DNA of 64,000 bases from Lichtheimia corymbifera B2541 (lineage: Eukaryota > Mucoromycota > Mucoromycetes > Mucorales > Lichtheimiaceae). This document shows, piece after piece, positions 23,766-39,211 of the stretch; position 1 is the first letter of the stretch, and every line of letters starts with the position of its first letter. The notes under the pieces are model-generated. The model was not told the DNA's origin, made no database searches, and saw only the letters and a list, made by a program, of their open reading frames with translations. The position numbers and the translations under genes are program-made. The stretch is taken from NCBI GenBank assembly GCA_000697475.1, contig JNEU01000912.1:202428-266427 (forward strand), written 5' to 3'.

Positions 23766-24458
23766 ATGCCAAAACAACTTCAACTTGTCAACACCTTTTA
23801 TTATCATCATCAACCTTACAATCTTTGCTATAGTAACAATATGGTCCTCCCTTCCACTTTTTCTTCTACTACTACTCCCATCGCCACCTTACCCACTACC
23901 ACACCACGACAAGCGTGTCTCTCCTCCTCTGATGCCTATACCAGTTATGGTCAACAAGTCATCAACAACAAGGTCTGTTGTGTTGTCATTTCGTCACACA
24001 CTTGTTGCATGAATGGGATGCGTTGTTGTTGTGTATGATGCATGCGTTGAGGAATATGTCATAACTCATATGTTGTCCTTGATATATGGGTTTATCAGGC
24101 CGCAGCTGCTATTGATCATCACCATCATCATCATACGCCGCCACCATCGTATTCTCAAGTTGTAAATAATGCGCCGTTGCCATCATCATCATCATCAAGA
24201 AGTCCACCAAGGCCCTGTCCAAGGGTACCACCAGCAGCAAGTAACCGAACGTGCTACGAATGCAACCACACATTTACACGACCAAGGGATCTGCGACGAC
24301 ACTTGGAGCAATCCGACAAACACAATGCCGTACGAAAAGTGCAGTGCGCTTTATGTCTAAAGTCATTTACACGGGAAGACGTCATGCGACGACACTGTGG
24401 CAGAAAGCGATGTCTGGAACGTTTTGGGTTGCTAATGTCAACGTTTGAATATAGCTAG
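23766..24458 (+). CDS. C2H2 zinc-finger protein, putative transcription factor
   Basis: Two exons (23766-23971 and 24099-24458) separated by a GT-AG intron. The N-terminal half is low-complexity (Thr, Ser, Tyr). Exon 2 starts with an alanine run and a seven-histidine run, then a proline/serine linker. Two zinc fingers end the protein: CYECNHTFTRPRDLRRHLE..SDKH, and CALCLKSFTREDVMRRH followed by KRC, which looks like a C2HC variant. Such paired fingers bind DNA in fungal regulators, but the target is unknown. The protein is about 188 residues. The strong TATA box upstream suggests regulated expression. Confidence 0.75.
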
Positions 24459-25328
24459 CTAGTCTACACCACGTACATAGAAGCATTTCTCCTTTCATTC
24501 ATTGTGAATACAGCATGATCTTTTTTGTTATATAAGGATACAAGCATTTGACTGAATGTATGTGTATGGCAGTGGCAGTAGTATTATCATTTGCTTTTTG
24601 GAATTGGGGGTTAAGCCATCAGACCATAGCCTCTTCCTTGCCACGTCCATGGAAAAAGGAAACGGGCGAGATCATCAACTGCTCATGGCGGCCCAAACGG
24701 GCAAACATCCACAAGCACACTTCACTCTTAGAAAGGGCTATCACAGGTCATCGTCTGACTCGGAAACTGTGTCTAGTTTATAAAACGTAGACTGGTTATG
24801 TACTGCATACAGATCCTGTAGAGTACGGTCCTAAAGAAAAATCGAGTTCCCCAAGTTGGCCCTCCTTTTATAACTTTCCAATGCTGTGACCGCTCGCTTG
24901 TGAAAATTTTTTCATTCGTTGCCAGATTTACACGGGTCCATGGCATCGGGTTGTCGGTGTTAAGTCTTTTAACAGCAGCAAGCAGCTGCTGCTGAGCCTG
25001 TAATCGTTGCCATGGAAATGTCCTGTACACAGCATCGTATTGAATACACCAAAGGAACCCTTCTATGGGATGCCTCTTATGATGACATGCGTACTTTTGC
25101 TTGGAGTTATCATGATCCAATCTTTGCTCTATTTCTCATAAAGATATGCAAGCAACTATTTGTCGGGGCTCATGGATTACATTTACCCACCTACGAAGCT
25201 ATTGTCAAGCCAATCCCATTTCTCAACCACACACACACGCACAAGCCAAAGTCTTAAAGTATTTGATGGAAGGCATGAATGGAATAGGATAAGTGATGTT
25301 GGGTGTAGGCTGCTTTTCGATAAAATTA
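24459..25328. other. Region with uncertain open frames between zinc-finger gene and MCM6
   Basis: A minus-strand frame of 115 codons (24773-25120), containing PMPWTRVNLATNEKIF, and overlapping plus-strand frames (24548-24790) have no recognisable domain. They are not supported as genes. A CA repeat lies at about 25228-25241. Confidence 0.3.
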
Positions 25329-28772
<3,444 letters not shown>

Positions 28773-30567
28773 TCGGAGAAGGTAAAGAAAACGCGGACAA
28801 GTGGACGTGCTCAGTAACACGTTTTTACACGTCGTCGTCGCGAAAAATGTTTGGCTGACAGTCACTGGATCTTCTCAGGTACCATCCCATCCCATTCATA
28901 CATCCCCTATTGACCACCACGTTTCAAGCCCTTTCATTTAAATCACATATACTTGTACACCTCTTTTCCTTTTGTATCCAAAAAAAATTATTCATAAATT
29001 CGTTGTTGGCCAATTTGAGACATGGTTGAAGCATACAAGGGAATGCACACACTAAGCGAATCTTCTATGTCGACCCAATTGCTGCGTATTGCAAGTGCAC
29101 CATCCTTTTTTGAGCACAGCAAGTGATTCGTGATAGTCGAAAGGCATCATTGTCTGATAACGGATGGTGCCACCCGTGAGGACGCCCCATCAATCTATCA
29201 GATCAGGTCATCACCATTCCCAACAATACCCACGCCCACCATGCAAATAAAAGATGTTGTCGCCTATCATTTCATCGTTTTACTTTCGCACATTCTTTTT
29301 CTTCCATCATATAACTCTTGTTTGCTGACACCTACCTATAGTAAGGTGCTAAGGTCCACCTATGATAGCCCGTATGCCGGCATTTTTTCAAGTTGGTCAT
29401 TGTATCCCTGGCCATGTATCCCTGCATCCGTCGCCACCTTCACCAATACCAATCACTGATTGCGATACTGGTTCAGCTCTGAAACGAGAAAACGATATCG
29501 TTCCAAGTGGCGAATCTTGTATTCAATGTGGAAGAGACGATTCGCCCAAAGACTAAAGGAGCATGGAAAGATTGAAGCACTATAACACAAGTTAGTAACA
29601 TTGAAAGCTATGGCGATGTTGTCAAACGCCAACCTCCCTTTTTATGTTTTAGAGGGGTCAAGTACCGGAAACCTTTCTGGACCAGATACCAGATGTGGAC
29701 AACGAGCTCGTAAGTATTATAAGACAGTTTCTCTGCATCATGGATAAAACTGAAACTCACATGGAAGAATACCACAGGTATGGACCCAACCTCGCCACTA
29801 CAAACAAGGAGCAGTTAACTTTGATGCGGGAAAGAAGGGCCCCGGATATGTGGTTGTATCGTCGTTGTTCTCGTGTAGGCGCAAGATGCTATCGATGAGT
29901 AGCCGCGAAAGATGAACAAGTATATCCCAACAAAGGTTGCTTTTTCTCCACATGTTGCTGATGTTAGTTGCGAGCTTTCTGATGGTACCAGATTTCAAAT
30001 GACTGTGCCCTTGCATGATGAACGATGGTGATAAACGAACCAGGTGGCATATCAGTTATAGGGATATAAAGATAGCAATCCAACGGATACATAAAAAGGT
30101 CATCTTACTTACAGTCAAAGGTTATACTATGTTAATAAAAGACATGCTGTATCATACATATAAAACTACCCTATAGGTCTGTATGGAACATCACATCGTC
30201 TAAATCTTGATAGGAGGAAATGTTGCTTAAATTTCAAAAGGGTGTACTGTACAACACACACATACAACTCTGGCTGATCTTCTCCGATCGCATAAACCTG
30301 GTAACCGAAAACAGCTTAAAGCGCAGGTCTACGCATTGAACGCCGCTTTCACAGCTTTCAATCCTTCAGCGATACCATTGTTTTCGGTACTTTTTAAAGC
30401 AATGTGATGAGTATGTTGTTGGGACAAGCGTCTCGCTTGTGTATCGTCCAATGATGTCGATCATGTTCCTCCGAAAATAAACACAGCGCCGCCCGCTAGA
30501 GCCTAATTTTAAGGTAGGTGGTTTCGCTGTTGCCTTTTTCTCTCTTTCATCGTCATCATCCCTCACC
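28773..30567. other. Long intergenic region with unsupported open frames
   Basis: About 1.8 kb. Plus-strand frames at 29130-29459, 29362-29556 (with a SCIQCGRDDSPKD stretch recalling a zinc ribbon) and 29695-29898 could be exons of one unknown gene. No start, domain or joined frame could be established. The rest is AT-rich promoter sequence of the esterase. Confidence 0.3.
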
Positions 30568-31735
30568 ATGCCAGTACAACTTGAACCCTTTCTCGAAAAG
30601 TTTTTAAAGGAACGTCCTGCCTTTGACGCTACCCAATTTCCTCCCGAGGTTATTCGTCAAGGAGAGCGTTTTGATCTTAGCACCCTCAATTTACCACCTG
30701 TCCTGGAAGAACAAAAGGTTATCCCTACTCGTGCTGGCGGCACCGTTAGCCTTACCATCACTCGACCAGTCGGTTCAGAAAACGAAACCCTTCCTGTTAT
30801 TCTCTTTTTGTAAGCAATCAGACATACGCATGTATACAAGTCCGTTATTAATCTTTGTGTTTATTAGGCATGGCGGTGGATGGGTCATTGGTAGTGACAA
30901 CACGCATAGTCCTATTCGATGTGAGGTAATAAGATGACCAATTCATTTCCCATATGCAAATAGCCTGTCTGCCCAACATCTCCGACAAGTAAAAAGATGC
31001 ATATGCCAATTTACTGACTTGACCTAGTTAACTACACGTGCCCATGCCGTGGTAGTTTTTGTCAACTACAGCTTGAGTCCTGAAGTGCGATTCCCGGTGG
31101 CTATTGAAGAATGCTATGATGCCCTTGAATGGGTCTTGAAGAATGGTGCATCGATTAACGTCGACCCTTCCACACTTGCCGTTGCTGGTGATTCCGCTGG
31201 CGGAAATCTATCCACGGTGATGTGCTGTATGTTTATTAAACAAGCTGATGTGATGTATAGATTAATTAACCTGCTCATGGTTGGATAGTGTTGGCTAAGC
31301 AACGTGGATTGAAGGATGCCATCAAGTTGGCTATTCTCATTTACCCTGTTACGGATGCTGATTTTGATACCGGTTCATACAACGAATTCCATGAAGGCTA
31401 TTTCTTGACACGCAAGGTGATGAAATGGTTTTGGGATCATTATCTCCCTGATGAAGAAGAGCGTCGCAAGAATATCCTTGCTTGTCCTTTACATGCCACA
31501 TTGGATGATCTCAGAGGATTGCCCCGCACACTGGTCATTACCGCTGAAGCTGATGTGCTCCGAGATGAAGGTGAAGATTACGCACGTAAACTTATGGCAG
31601 CTGGTGTTCCTGTTGTTACCACTCGCTATCTTGGTATGATTCATGGCGTCTATATTGAGTCCTTCAGCTATCAGTGCTATTGATCAAATGGTGGGAGAGC
31701 TCAAGAGTGTATGGGCAGGCAAGAATAAGCTTTAA
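30568..31735 (+). CDS. Alpha/beta hydrolase, hormone-sensitive-lipase-type esterase
   Basis: Four exons starting at ATG 30568 (MPVQLEPFLEKFLKERP). The oxyanion-hole motif HGGGWVIGSDNTHSP begins exon 2 (about 30870). Exon 3 has VVVFVNYSLSPEVRFPVAIE and the nucleophile elbow AVAGDSAGGNLS (about 31181-31214). Exon 4 carries EADVLRDEGEDYARKL with the acid residue and the MIHG catalytic His (about 31639-31650). This is the HSL/GDXG family (about 320 residues), carboxylesterases acting on short acyl esters; physiological substrate unknown. After MIHGVYI the frame ends too early at 31683. Dropping one base near 31657 gives SPSAISAIDQMVGELKSVW to a stop at 31735, the expected C-terminus, so an extra base in the assembly is likely. 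Confidence 0.85.
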
Positions 31736-31863
31736 TAATGTAATATGTTGACTATTGACTATAATAAAACAGCCATCCAAGCATGATCTAGCTGCGTTAC
31801 ATAAAGTCTTGTGATCAATATCAAACACCGAGTTTGCAGGATTTTTCTTCTTCACTTACAATT

Positions 31864-32685
31864 ATGTCTAATACGCAGCAGCAGGAGATTGGCAATGATA
31901 CTTTGACAGAGCAGCAACAGCAACAATCGAGCAAACAGCAAGTGACCGCGACGCCAATGCAGGATAAAGCACAAGGCAAGTAAGAATGGAGAGATCTAGA
32001 TCGAGCCGATTGCTAACAAGTGGAATAGTAGACACCGATGCCAACAAGGAGCGATCGTCATCACCAGGTTCGTCCACTGATGGAGAACATAGCGAACAGC
32101 CTGTGCATCCACTTGGAACACCCATATCCATGGCCAGACTACCAGTGCCTGAAAAGAAACAGCCATCATCATCAGCATCATCCAACCAACCCGATGCAGC
32201 TGTGGAAGAGATTACTGTGAGCGATGTGGAAGAGGACAATGATACCCAACACGTACCTGTACATGATGATGCTGCACCTTCAATACCGGCATCACAGCAA
32301 GATGTGGCACCAAGCAACGACGTATCGATAAAAAAAGAGGATTCTACAGCAACGGACACCTTATGAAGATGGAGGATCGGAAGTAACCAAGAGGCTTCTC
32401 AATACGACGAGTGATGATATATGGGGTCCACGCACCAACGACGATTTACCTCAGGGGATGAAGGTTACACGCGAGCTCTTTAACGAATACTCTATCGACG
32501 AGTCGAGCGTGATGCATGATCAGCTGTTTGAACTTTTGATCAAAGCCACAGACCTTGATGACACCATCCACCAACAAGCAGATGCCATTATTCAAAAATA
32601 CCGCCAGCACGACGAGGGTCATGATAAAGTTAGCAAGGATGCTGGTGGTGGTGACGATCATGAAGGAGACCCATCAAACCAATGA
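31864..32685 (+). CDS. Acidic low-complexity protein of unknown function
   Basis: Exon 1 (31864-31980) starts MSNTQQQEIGNDTLTEQ. A short intron (about 31981-32029) follows, then a Ser/Pro/Asp/Glu-rich stretch to about 32360. After a frame change near 32350 the sequence continues TPYEDGGSEVTKRLLN, SDDIWGPRTNDDLPQGMK, TRELFNEYSIDESSVMHD and a helical segment LFELLIKATDLDDTIHQQ, and ends at 32685. I do not recognise a family. The C-terminal part looks like a coiled-coil or helical hairpin and the N-terminus is disordered. The frame change needs one base removed (or two added), as in several neighbours. It is convergent with the SH3 gene. Confidence 0.5.
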
Positions 32686-32902
32686 CAGCACTTTGCGAGT
32701 GATATATATAAATCCATACATAGTCCACATCCTCTTGCATTCATCATTTTGTACATAACAACGCTGCGATATAAATATCCCATTGCCGTAATTCTATGGA
32801 TGCGTGATACCAGGTAGCAAGAATGGAGAGATATATAATGGTGTTATTGTTTTAGGTAGTAAGAATGGGTAACTGTTTATGTTGAAATGATGATAAGAGC
32901 AT

Positions 32903-33820
32903 CTAAAAGATGGATTGAGCTGCTTCGCTACCGACTAAAAGGAAAAGAGAAGGATGGATGAGTGAATCATGTGAAGACCGAAAAAGGGGGTGGAGAGAAT
33001 ACTTACGTGTAGCACCGAAACCCCAAGTAGCTGCATTGGCAACGTTTGAACCAACCTTGCCAAGCATACCAGAGAACTTGCTTCCTCCTTCTTCTTGATC
33101 TGGTGGTGCAGCAGCTGGAGGTGCAGCGGATGGTGCTGGTTGAACAGGTGGTGCAGCATATGGAGTGGGTTGTGGAGGTGGTGCGGCATAGGATTGAGCT
33201 TGTGGAGGAGGAGTAGCATAGGATGCTGCTTGAGGAGCGGGATAAGCGGGAGGCGGCTGAGAATAACCACCACCAGGTGCCGAATATGGACTACCACCAC
33301 CATTGAAACCCTTCTCCTGACCATAACTCTGGTTTGTGTTTTGACGTGGTGGAGTAGCAGGTGGTGGAGGTGGTGGAGTAGCAGCAGCAGGTCTTTAAGA
33401 CATGTTAATATCTCACAATGGCTTGTTGCGAGCGAGAACAATGAATATAAATGCTTACGTTTCTTTCTTTTGAACATAATTGCTTGGGAAGAGACCTGAT
33501 ATTCGTTATTCTTTTTTTCACCCCTCATCAGCTGATTGTAACATACCATATTCTGTTACTTGGATAATATCACCTTGTCTGAAACTCAAATCTTGTGGGT
33601 TGGGTCCATTGAAATCATAGAGAGCTTCAGCAGTGGCAAGACTGCTAGGTGCAGCGTTGTTATAAGAGGGTGGAGAAGGCACTGCACGACTTGCTGGTGA
33701 AGCAGCAGCAGCAGGAGCAGCAATTGTGTTGGGAAGGTTTCTTTTGATTTCATCGTAAGCTGCAGGTGTCATGTTGCTTGAGAAAATGTGGTTGGCGAAA
33801 GCGGTTTCTTTGTTGCTCAT
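32903..33820 (-). CDS. Small SH3-domain protein with proline-rich tail (Lsb1/Pin3-like)
   Basis: Four exons. The start MSNKETAFANHIFSSN is at 33820. A short helical/Ala-rich part is followed by ATAEALYDFNGPNPQDLSF and RQGDIIQVTEYG, the first half of an SH3 domain. After a 50-base intron (about 33500-33550) comes LFPSNYVQKKET, its end. A long Pro/Ala/Tyr/Gln/Gly-rich region follows (about 33090-33395). The last exon gives GFGAT-LGSEAAQSIF with stop at 32903. This layout matches small fungal SH3 adaptors that bind Las17/WASP and act in actin and endocytosis. The central SH3 strand with the double tryptophan (normally about 15 residues between EYG and LFPSNYV) is absent, so ligand binding as read would be impaired. 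Confidence 0.75.
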
Positions 33821-34368
33821 GTTTGAATGTGCGTGGAAGAAGAGAAGAAGGAACAAGAAGGAATTAAGGAGATGCACGACCATTATAAATGTCAAAACCG
33901 ATTTGCCGGGGCTCCGCTGAGTACCGGGTAAATTGCAATGCTGTTCCTCCTGTAACCTTAGGCCCGAAAACGCCAAGACATTTTCTGCCCTGCTTTCTTC
34001 ATCATCAACCAGTTGTCATGGACGATAAAGAATGGCAACATCCTTAACAACATCATTTAGAATCGACCATTCATTGACAACATTATTCAATATATAACAG
34101 CATCAATGCATCTATACTTTTAATTCGCACGAAGAGCGCTGTTGCTCTTTGCAATTGCATTTTATTCTAGATTAAATTATACTAAATAAGCTATTTACCA
34201 TTGGGATGGCCTTGATTCGACTGACTGGGTAGTGATTGAGCACGTGAGATAGCATTGACCTATTGGCATGAGCTGGAAATTGTGAGGGAACTGAAAATTT
34301 GGTAAGCTCAGCCAACACCTTTTTCAACCTCTTCGACACCCACACACTCACATACAAAACTTTACCCA
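33821..34368. other. Divergent promoter region (SH3 gene / RPC31)
   Basis: About 550 bases between divergent start codons. It is AT-rich in the middle (about 34080-34190). No gene is seen. Confidence 0.4.
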
Positions 34369-35138
34369 ATGTCGCGAGGTCGTGGTGGTTTCCGTGGAGG
34401 AGGCGGTGGTGCTCAGAGTGGTGCCATGCAGCTCGTCTCATTCGATATGCTCAAGGATCTGGGCTCCATGTTCAACGTCAATACTGCTCTGTTTCCTGTA
34501 AGCCTATGCTCTACATACACTGACTGACAGCCCATGGACGTTGACATGAGATACTCACTTTTTTTGTGTCGATATAGGAAATGGACGTTCCAATGCCTCG
34601 CAAACCAAACTCGACAGAAAGCGCTCGATGGGAACTACGCGATGAGTCGATCAGTATGATTCACGACACAGCCTTTTACCAAGTGCCACCACCCCCACCG
34701 CCAGACATTGAACGGTACTCTGACAGATACAAGCCTAAACCCATAAAGCGGACGCTGCGTGATTTGGATGCTGGTGAGTAAGGGATCGATCATTTGATTG
34801 CGTTATAGGCTACTCACGCATGATTATGCTTAGATCTCGATGCATTCCCTGAAGAACTACAAAGTATCATTGATCCCAGGCTAAGCAAAAGAAGTAAGTT
34901 GTCAGCATGCGTCAATGTATATATATGCTTAAATTCATCTTGTTTAAGAATGCCGAGGAACAATACACGAGGAGGAGGAAGAATTGGTGGATGACAACGA
35001 CTATGCACAAAACTACTTTGACAACGGTGAAGGAGACGATATCGATGATGATGATGGTAACTATCCAAATACTGAAATATGTAAACAATGAGACGATTGA
35101 CACTCTTTTTATTCTTAGACGGTGGCGATTATTATTAA
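34369..35138 (+). CDS. RPC31: DNA-directed RNA polymerase III subunit RPC31 (RPC7)
   Basis: Five exons. The start MSRGRGGFRGGGGGAQSGAM, with an RGG-type N-terminus, is typical of Rpc31/RPC7. Exon 2 gives FP-EMDVPMPRKPNSTESARW and PPPPPPDIERYSDRYKPK. Exon 3 gives DLDAFPEELQSIIDPRLSK. After an intron with an AAG acceptor near 34949, the acidic end reads GTIHEEEEELVDDNDYAQNY, FDNGEGDDIDDDD and GGDYY, with stop at 35136-35138. Rpc31 belongs to the Rpc82-Rpc34-Rpc31 subcomplex needed for Pol III initiation. The acidic DYAQNYFDNGE tail is the strongest identifier. The frame is intact. Confidence 0.85.
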
Positions 35139-35773
35139 TACACATCCCCTTTTCACAAACAGCATTCTTTTTTCATCTCTCCCACTCCCTCTCTCTCTCT
35201 CTCTTGTTTTATCTTGGGCGCATGTTAATCACGCTTATCTCTCTTCCTGCAATTATCATTCATTCGTATAATAAGAACAACCTTCATGCATGCATTTTAC
35301 AAACTCTTTTTTTCAAATTGGAAATGAAAAAACACCATTTGATATATAAACGGTATTGTTGGGGTCTTCTGATCAAGCATGATATTGTAGATCACCCGGA
35401 ACTTGTCATTCTCCGAAAGAGCAAAGATGGCGTGAAATATCCTCTTTTTGCAATTTGTTGAGTGGGATGATGTCAGGCGATGTGATCACGCACGGCCACT
35501 GCAGTGTATTCGTCTGATCCGGAAAAGCATCAATGTGTGTATACATGACCCATATGTACCTGCTGCTGCGGTGGTGGTGGCGGGTGTTGTATTATGTTGT
35601 GCCCATTCAAGGGATGTTCTATGATTACCATAAATGGTGGTTGTTGACAGCAGTGCCTATTGAATGAATGGGGATATATAACCTTGTCTCCATCCATCCT
35701 GATTTCTTTGTCCTTTCTTCTTCCATTCTCACTCTATTACTAAAACTCACAAAACGATTACTGTCCTTCCAAG
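35139..35773. other. Intergenic region, RPC31 3' end and LIM gene promoter
   Basis: No gene is supported. A CT-rich tract lies at about 35175-35205 and a TATA-like GGGATATATAACC at about 35670-35682, about 95 bases before the LIM gene start. Confidence 0.4.
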
Positions 35774-38059
35774 ATGATGTGCTGTAACCGATGTGGCGAT
35801 ATCCTATCCTCTGGCAAATGTCGTAAATGTGGTGGACGTGCAGTTGGTAAGCCCCAGTTTATCCATCAAATCTTGCATTTATGCTTACCATTATAATGTA
35901 GCATCCATTATTGCGAGAGCCGTTAGTACAACTACCAGTGAAGAGAACAACCAAATCAGCATTGCCGATAAATGGCAGAGCCAGTAAGTTGCCAGTGACA
36001 CAAAGGATTTTGCCAAATCATCATTCATATGCTTACGTTGTGTGAAAACTAGATATGAAAATGGTATAGTCCACATACAGTCTTTGATGCCAAGGAGAAG
36101 CAACAACAACAACCTTCCTATCTCAAGAACTCTACTAGCAGTGGTACCTTACGCACACGTCGAAACAGCAGCCCACAGGGTCTCATGGGCAAACGCAACT
36201 CGCTTTCCTTGTCACTTCAAAACAGCTGTGCCCAATGCGATATGATACGCCTTCATACCTGGAAAATGGAACACGTTATTGCAAAAACTGCCACACAGAC
36301 CTGTTCAGCAAGGGAAATTGGTAAGTAAAAAACGCCAACACGGCTTGGATATGGTCATTGACTAACCCCTGTGATACAAAATCCATTTTAGTTCCAAATG
36401 CAAGAAAGCAGTATTCCCACAACGAGATACATTTATTGAGCACAAGACATCGGTGTGGCACCGTGATTGCTTCCGATGCCATGGATGCTGTGTAGCATTG
36501 GCTGATGTGCCCATGGTTGATTTACGTGGTCGTCCTTGCTGTGAGCCATGCTTGATGGCACAATCAGGTGAAGCACGTCAGTCATCGACTCGTCAAGTCT
36601 ATGATATTGCAAAGTTGCACCATCCAAAGAATGAAAATAACAGCAGCATCGCGAGTACACCAGTCCTTGTCAAGGGAAGCGATACAATGTCATCTGCAGG
36701 AGTACTCCAAAGACACCTCCCAATGCACGACCTCGCATTGATTCACAACTTTTCCATCATTATCAAAAAACGTTGCAACGTGATAACATGGCTTCCAGTC
36801 CACCACCACCCCCTTTGTCTCCAGCTGGATCAATTCGTTCTTCAATCTCTGGAAGTCCACTTTCTATTTCACCTTCATCTTCACCTTTGAGCTTCCACTC
36901 ATCATCATCATCCACATCACGTGTGAATAATGCATCACCTGTACAAGTGAATGGTGCTGGTACCCAATCTCCCCCTACTTCAGCTCTTGCCAATGCAACA
37001 ACAACACGTCGTACTACCACCATGCCACCAGCATCCCCTGTGCCAACATCTTCAGAGTCCACTACTACTACTACTTCTACTTCAACCACCACCACCACCA
37101 CCAAAAATGGCCGCCGTATGTGTGCCGAATGTAACAAACCATTGCAGGGTACAAAGGTGAAAATGCCTTCGCCTTCTGGTGATATTTGGTATCACTATGA
37201 TTGTCTCAAGTGTGCTGGTTGCCGTGGTCATTTCACCGAATCAAAGATTGTTCGCCTTGGCAACACAATTTATCATCCAGAGGTGAGTCTTTTTTAACTA
37301 CAATCAATCATGGATACTGATTTTGTTTTAAAAACTAGTGTCTACCACCCAGTGAACCTGCTGAAGAACAGCAACATTATAAATGCCACACGTGCCAAAA
37401 AGCAATCAAGGACAAGTGCGTACGCAATGGTAGCAAATATTATCACATCGAGGTACCGTATACACACGTGATAACATCATCTGAGTATTGACAACATGTT
37501 ACATTTTAGTGCTTCCAATGTCGTAAATGTCAAAAGGTGCTTGACCATAGTCGTCCATTTTACGAAGTCCAAAACGAGCCACATTGTGAGAGCTGTGTCA
37601 ATCACACCAGCCCACGTCCAAGCAATCAAGGTCCTCCAACACCACGACCCACACCATCACATCGCATGCGAGGAAGCACAAGCACGCCTCTCTTGCCTAG
37701 CCATCGCACCTTTGACAACAATCCTTCAAGCCTGTTGATGCATCGTACACGTGCACTACCAAGATTGGGAGGATCAAAGTACTGTCCCCGATGCCATGCA
37801 AGTATTGCTATTATGGATGAAATCCCTGGTCCCAATGCTACGCGTTGGCACCGCAAGTGTTTACGATGCGTCGGATGCAAGAAACAAATGGATTCTGGAG
37901 CCAAAGTCAGCGAAAATGAAAATGGTGAATCATACGTGCAATGTCGTGGATGCAGAGTAAGTCATCATCATCATCATGCTTTAAATTCATTTGAATGCTC
38001 ACACGAACCCCATGGATGAATAGGATAAAACGGGTACAACACCCAAGTTTGTGCGATAA
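35774..38059 (+). CDS. Multi-LIM-domain protein (paxillin/Pxl1-like)
   Basis: Exons start at 35774 with MMCCNRCGDILSSGKCRKCG, a short CxxC pair. A disordered linker follows, then LIM sequences: NSCAQC, RYCKNCHTDLFSKGN, CKKAVFPQRDTFIEHKTSVW, HRDCFRCHGC, CCEPCL (about 36215-36560). After a long Ser/Pro/Thr linker come MCAECNKPLQGTKVKM, WYHYDCLKCAGC, CHTCQKAIKDKCVRN, CFQCRKCQKVLDHSRPFYE, CESC, and a last one, KYCPRCHASI, WHRKCLRCVGC, YVQCRGC (to about 37960). The tail ends at 38057-38059. LIM domains bind partner proteins; fungal multi-LIM proteins act in polarity and cytokinesis. Two one-base frame losses are apparent, near 36242 inside the first LIM and near 36701 in the linker. Confidence 0.78.
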
Positions 38060-38378
38060 TTCAAGCACCCACACCCACCCCATCGTCATCCAGCCTTAGA
38101 TGATGTTGATGTAGATTGTTCTTGCTATTCACCACCCTATGTATATATTAGTTAGCCCTGCATTGTATCTTGAGACATTACTATCCCTTTCCACGCTGTG
38201 CAGATTGTTGATTGAACAAAATGAATATAACCAAATTTATTATAAGAAACAATCATGCTATCTCCTGCTACTGTGTTCCCGATCCTTATCCATAATCACT
38301 GATACATTGTTATCCGCATCCAATAATCATAAAGTAGTACGTATATGCATGTTGAAAGATGAATAAAGAAAAAAAAGT
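38060..38378. other. Convergent intergenic region
   Basis: This lies between the 3' ends of the LIM and phosphatase genes. It is AT-rich; no gene is seen. Confidence 0.4.
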
Positions 38379-39211
38379 CTATTGTTGTGATGTATGCTTG
38401 CTAAAGTCGAGCTTGGTTTGGACGTAGCGAGAATCCCGATCATACTTGTTCAAGGCATCCATGAATTGCTGCATCGTGACACCTTTGCGAGAATCGACAT
38501 GATGAAAATGAACACCCAATGTCCTGACTTCATTGTTACGCCATTCATCATCGAAAAAGATCATTTCGCTGCAATCAATCCCTGTCTTCCGCCTTAATGC
38601 TTCAAAATGCTTGATTTTGCTGCTGGGATAAATCTCAAAGCGTTCAATGGCTGCATGCATCGTCATTTTCAACTCGGGAATCCGCAGTAATTTAAGCGCA
38701 GCATAAGCCCTATTGTCGTCATAGCAACAAGATCAGTCATCACCAATATACAGCAATATGGTATATATGTCCTTCCTTCTTACCAATCAGGTGTATGCGT
38801 GCGTGAAGCAATAGCAATCTTGGTATTGGGCATCGAGTTGTGGATAAGGGCAAAGATGGCTGTGGTGGTCTTGAATAGATGCATTTCGTATCCACTCCTA
38901 GTAACAAAGTAGCAGTTAGGCTCATGGATCGATCAACCTGTCACCTTCTCCCTCACCTGTCGTAAATAACGTTCTTGGTCTTATCATACGAAAAGGGTGG
39001 ACCTGGTCAGTTTCCCAAGTAAGACTCTGCGACTAAAGACGTGGCCATGTATGAATAGTAGATTACCTGAAGTGGAGTCAATCCTGGAGAGAAGGTTAGC
39101 ATTCATAAGCGATCGGCCGCATTTGAATCGCAAGAGCTTACCATTCGTATAGTCCAGATCAAAGACGATCAACTTGGGATGGCGTTCAGGGAGTTGCTGA
39201 GTCCTTGTCAT
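38379..39211 (-). CDS. Magnesium-dependent phosphatase 1-like HAD phosphatase
   Basis: ATG at 39211 (MTRTQQLPERHPK) leads into LIVFDLDYTN, the HAD motif I with nucleophile Asp. Further exons give GPPFSYDKTKNVIYDR (about 38960-39005), EMHLFKTTTAIFALIHNSMP, TKIAIASRTHTPDW (motif II, about 38790-38925), AYAALKLLRIPEL, and KIKHFEALRRKTGIDCSEM with IFFDDEWRNNEVRTLGVHF (motif III/IV, about 38480-38620). This is the MDP-1 family (about 170-190 residues), implicated in dephosphorylation of protein tyrosine and glycated proteins. Between DYT and PPF the family has a short tryptophan-containing segment that is missing here; the direct splice gives DYTNGPPF in frame. A 17-base candidate exon near 39070-39087 does not keep the frame. 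Confidence 0.8.

Noticed and set aside
33095..33499. A tryptophan- and arginine-rich plus-strand frame.
   Set aside because: It is the antisense shadow of the proline-rich tail of the SH3 protein.
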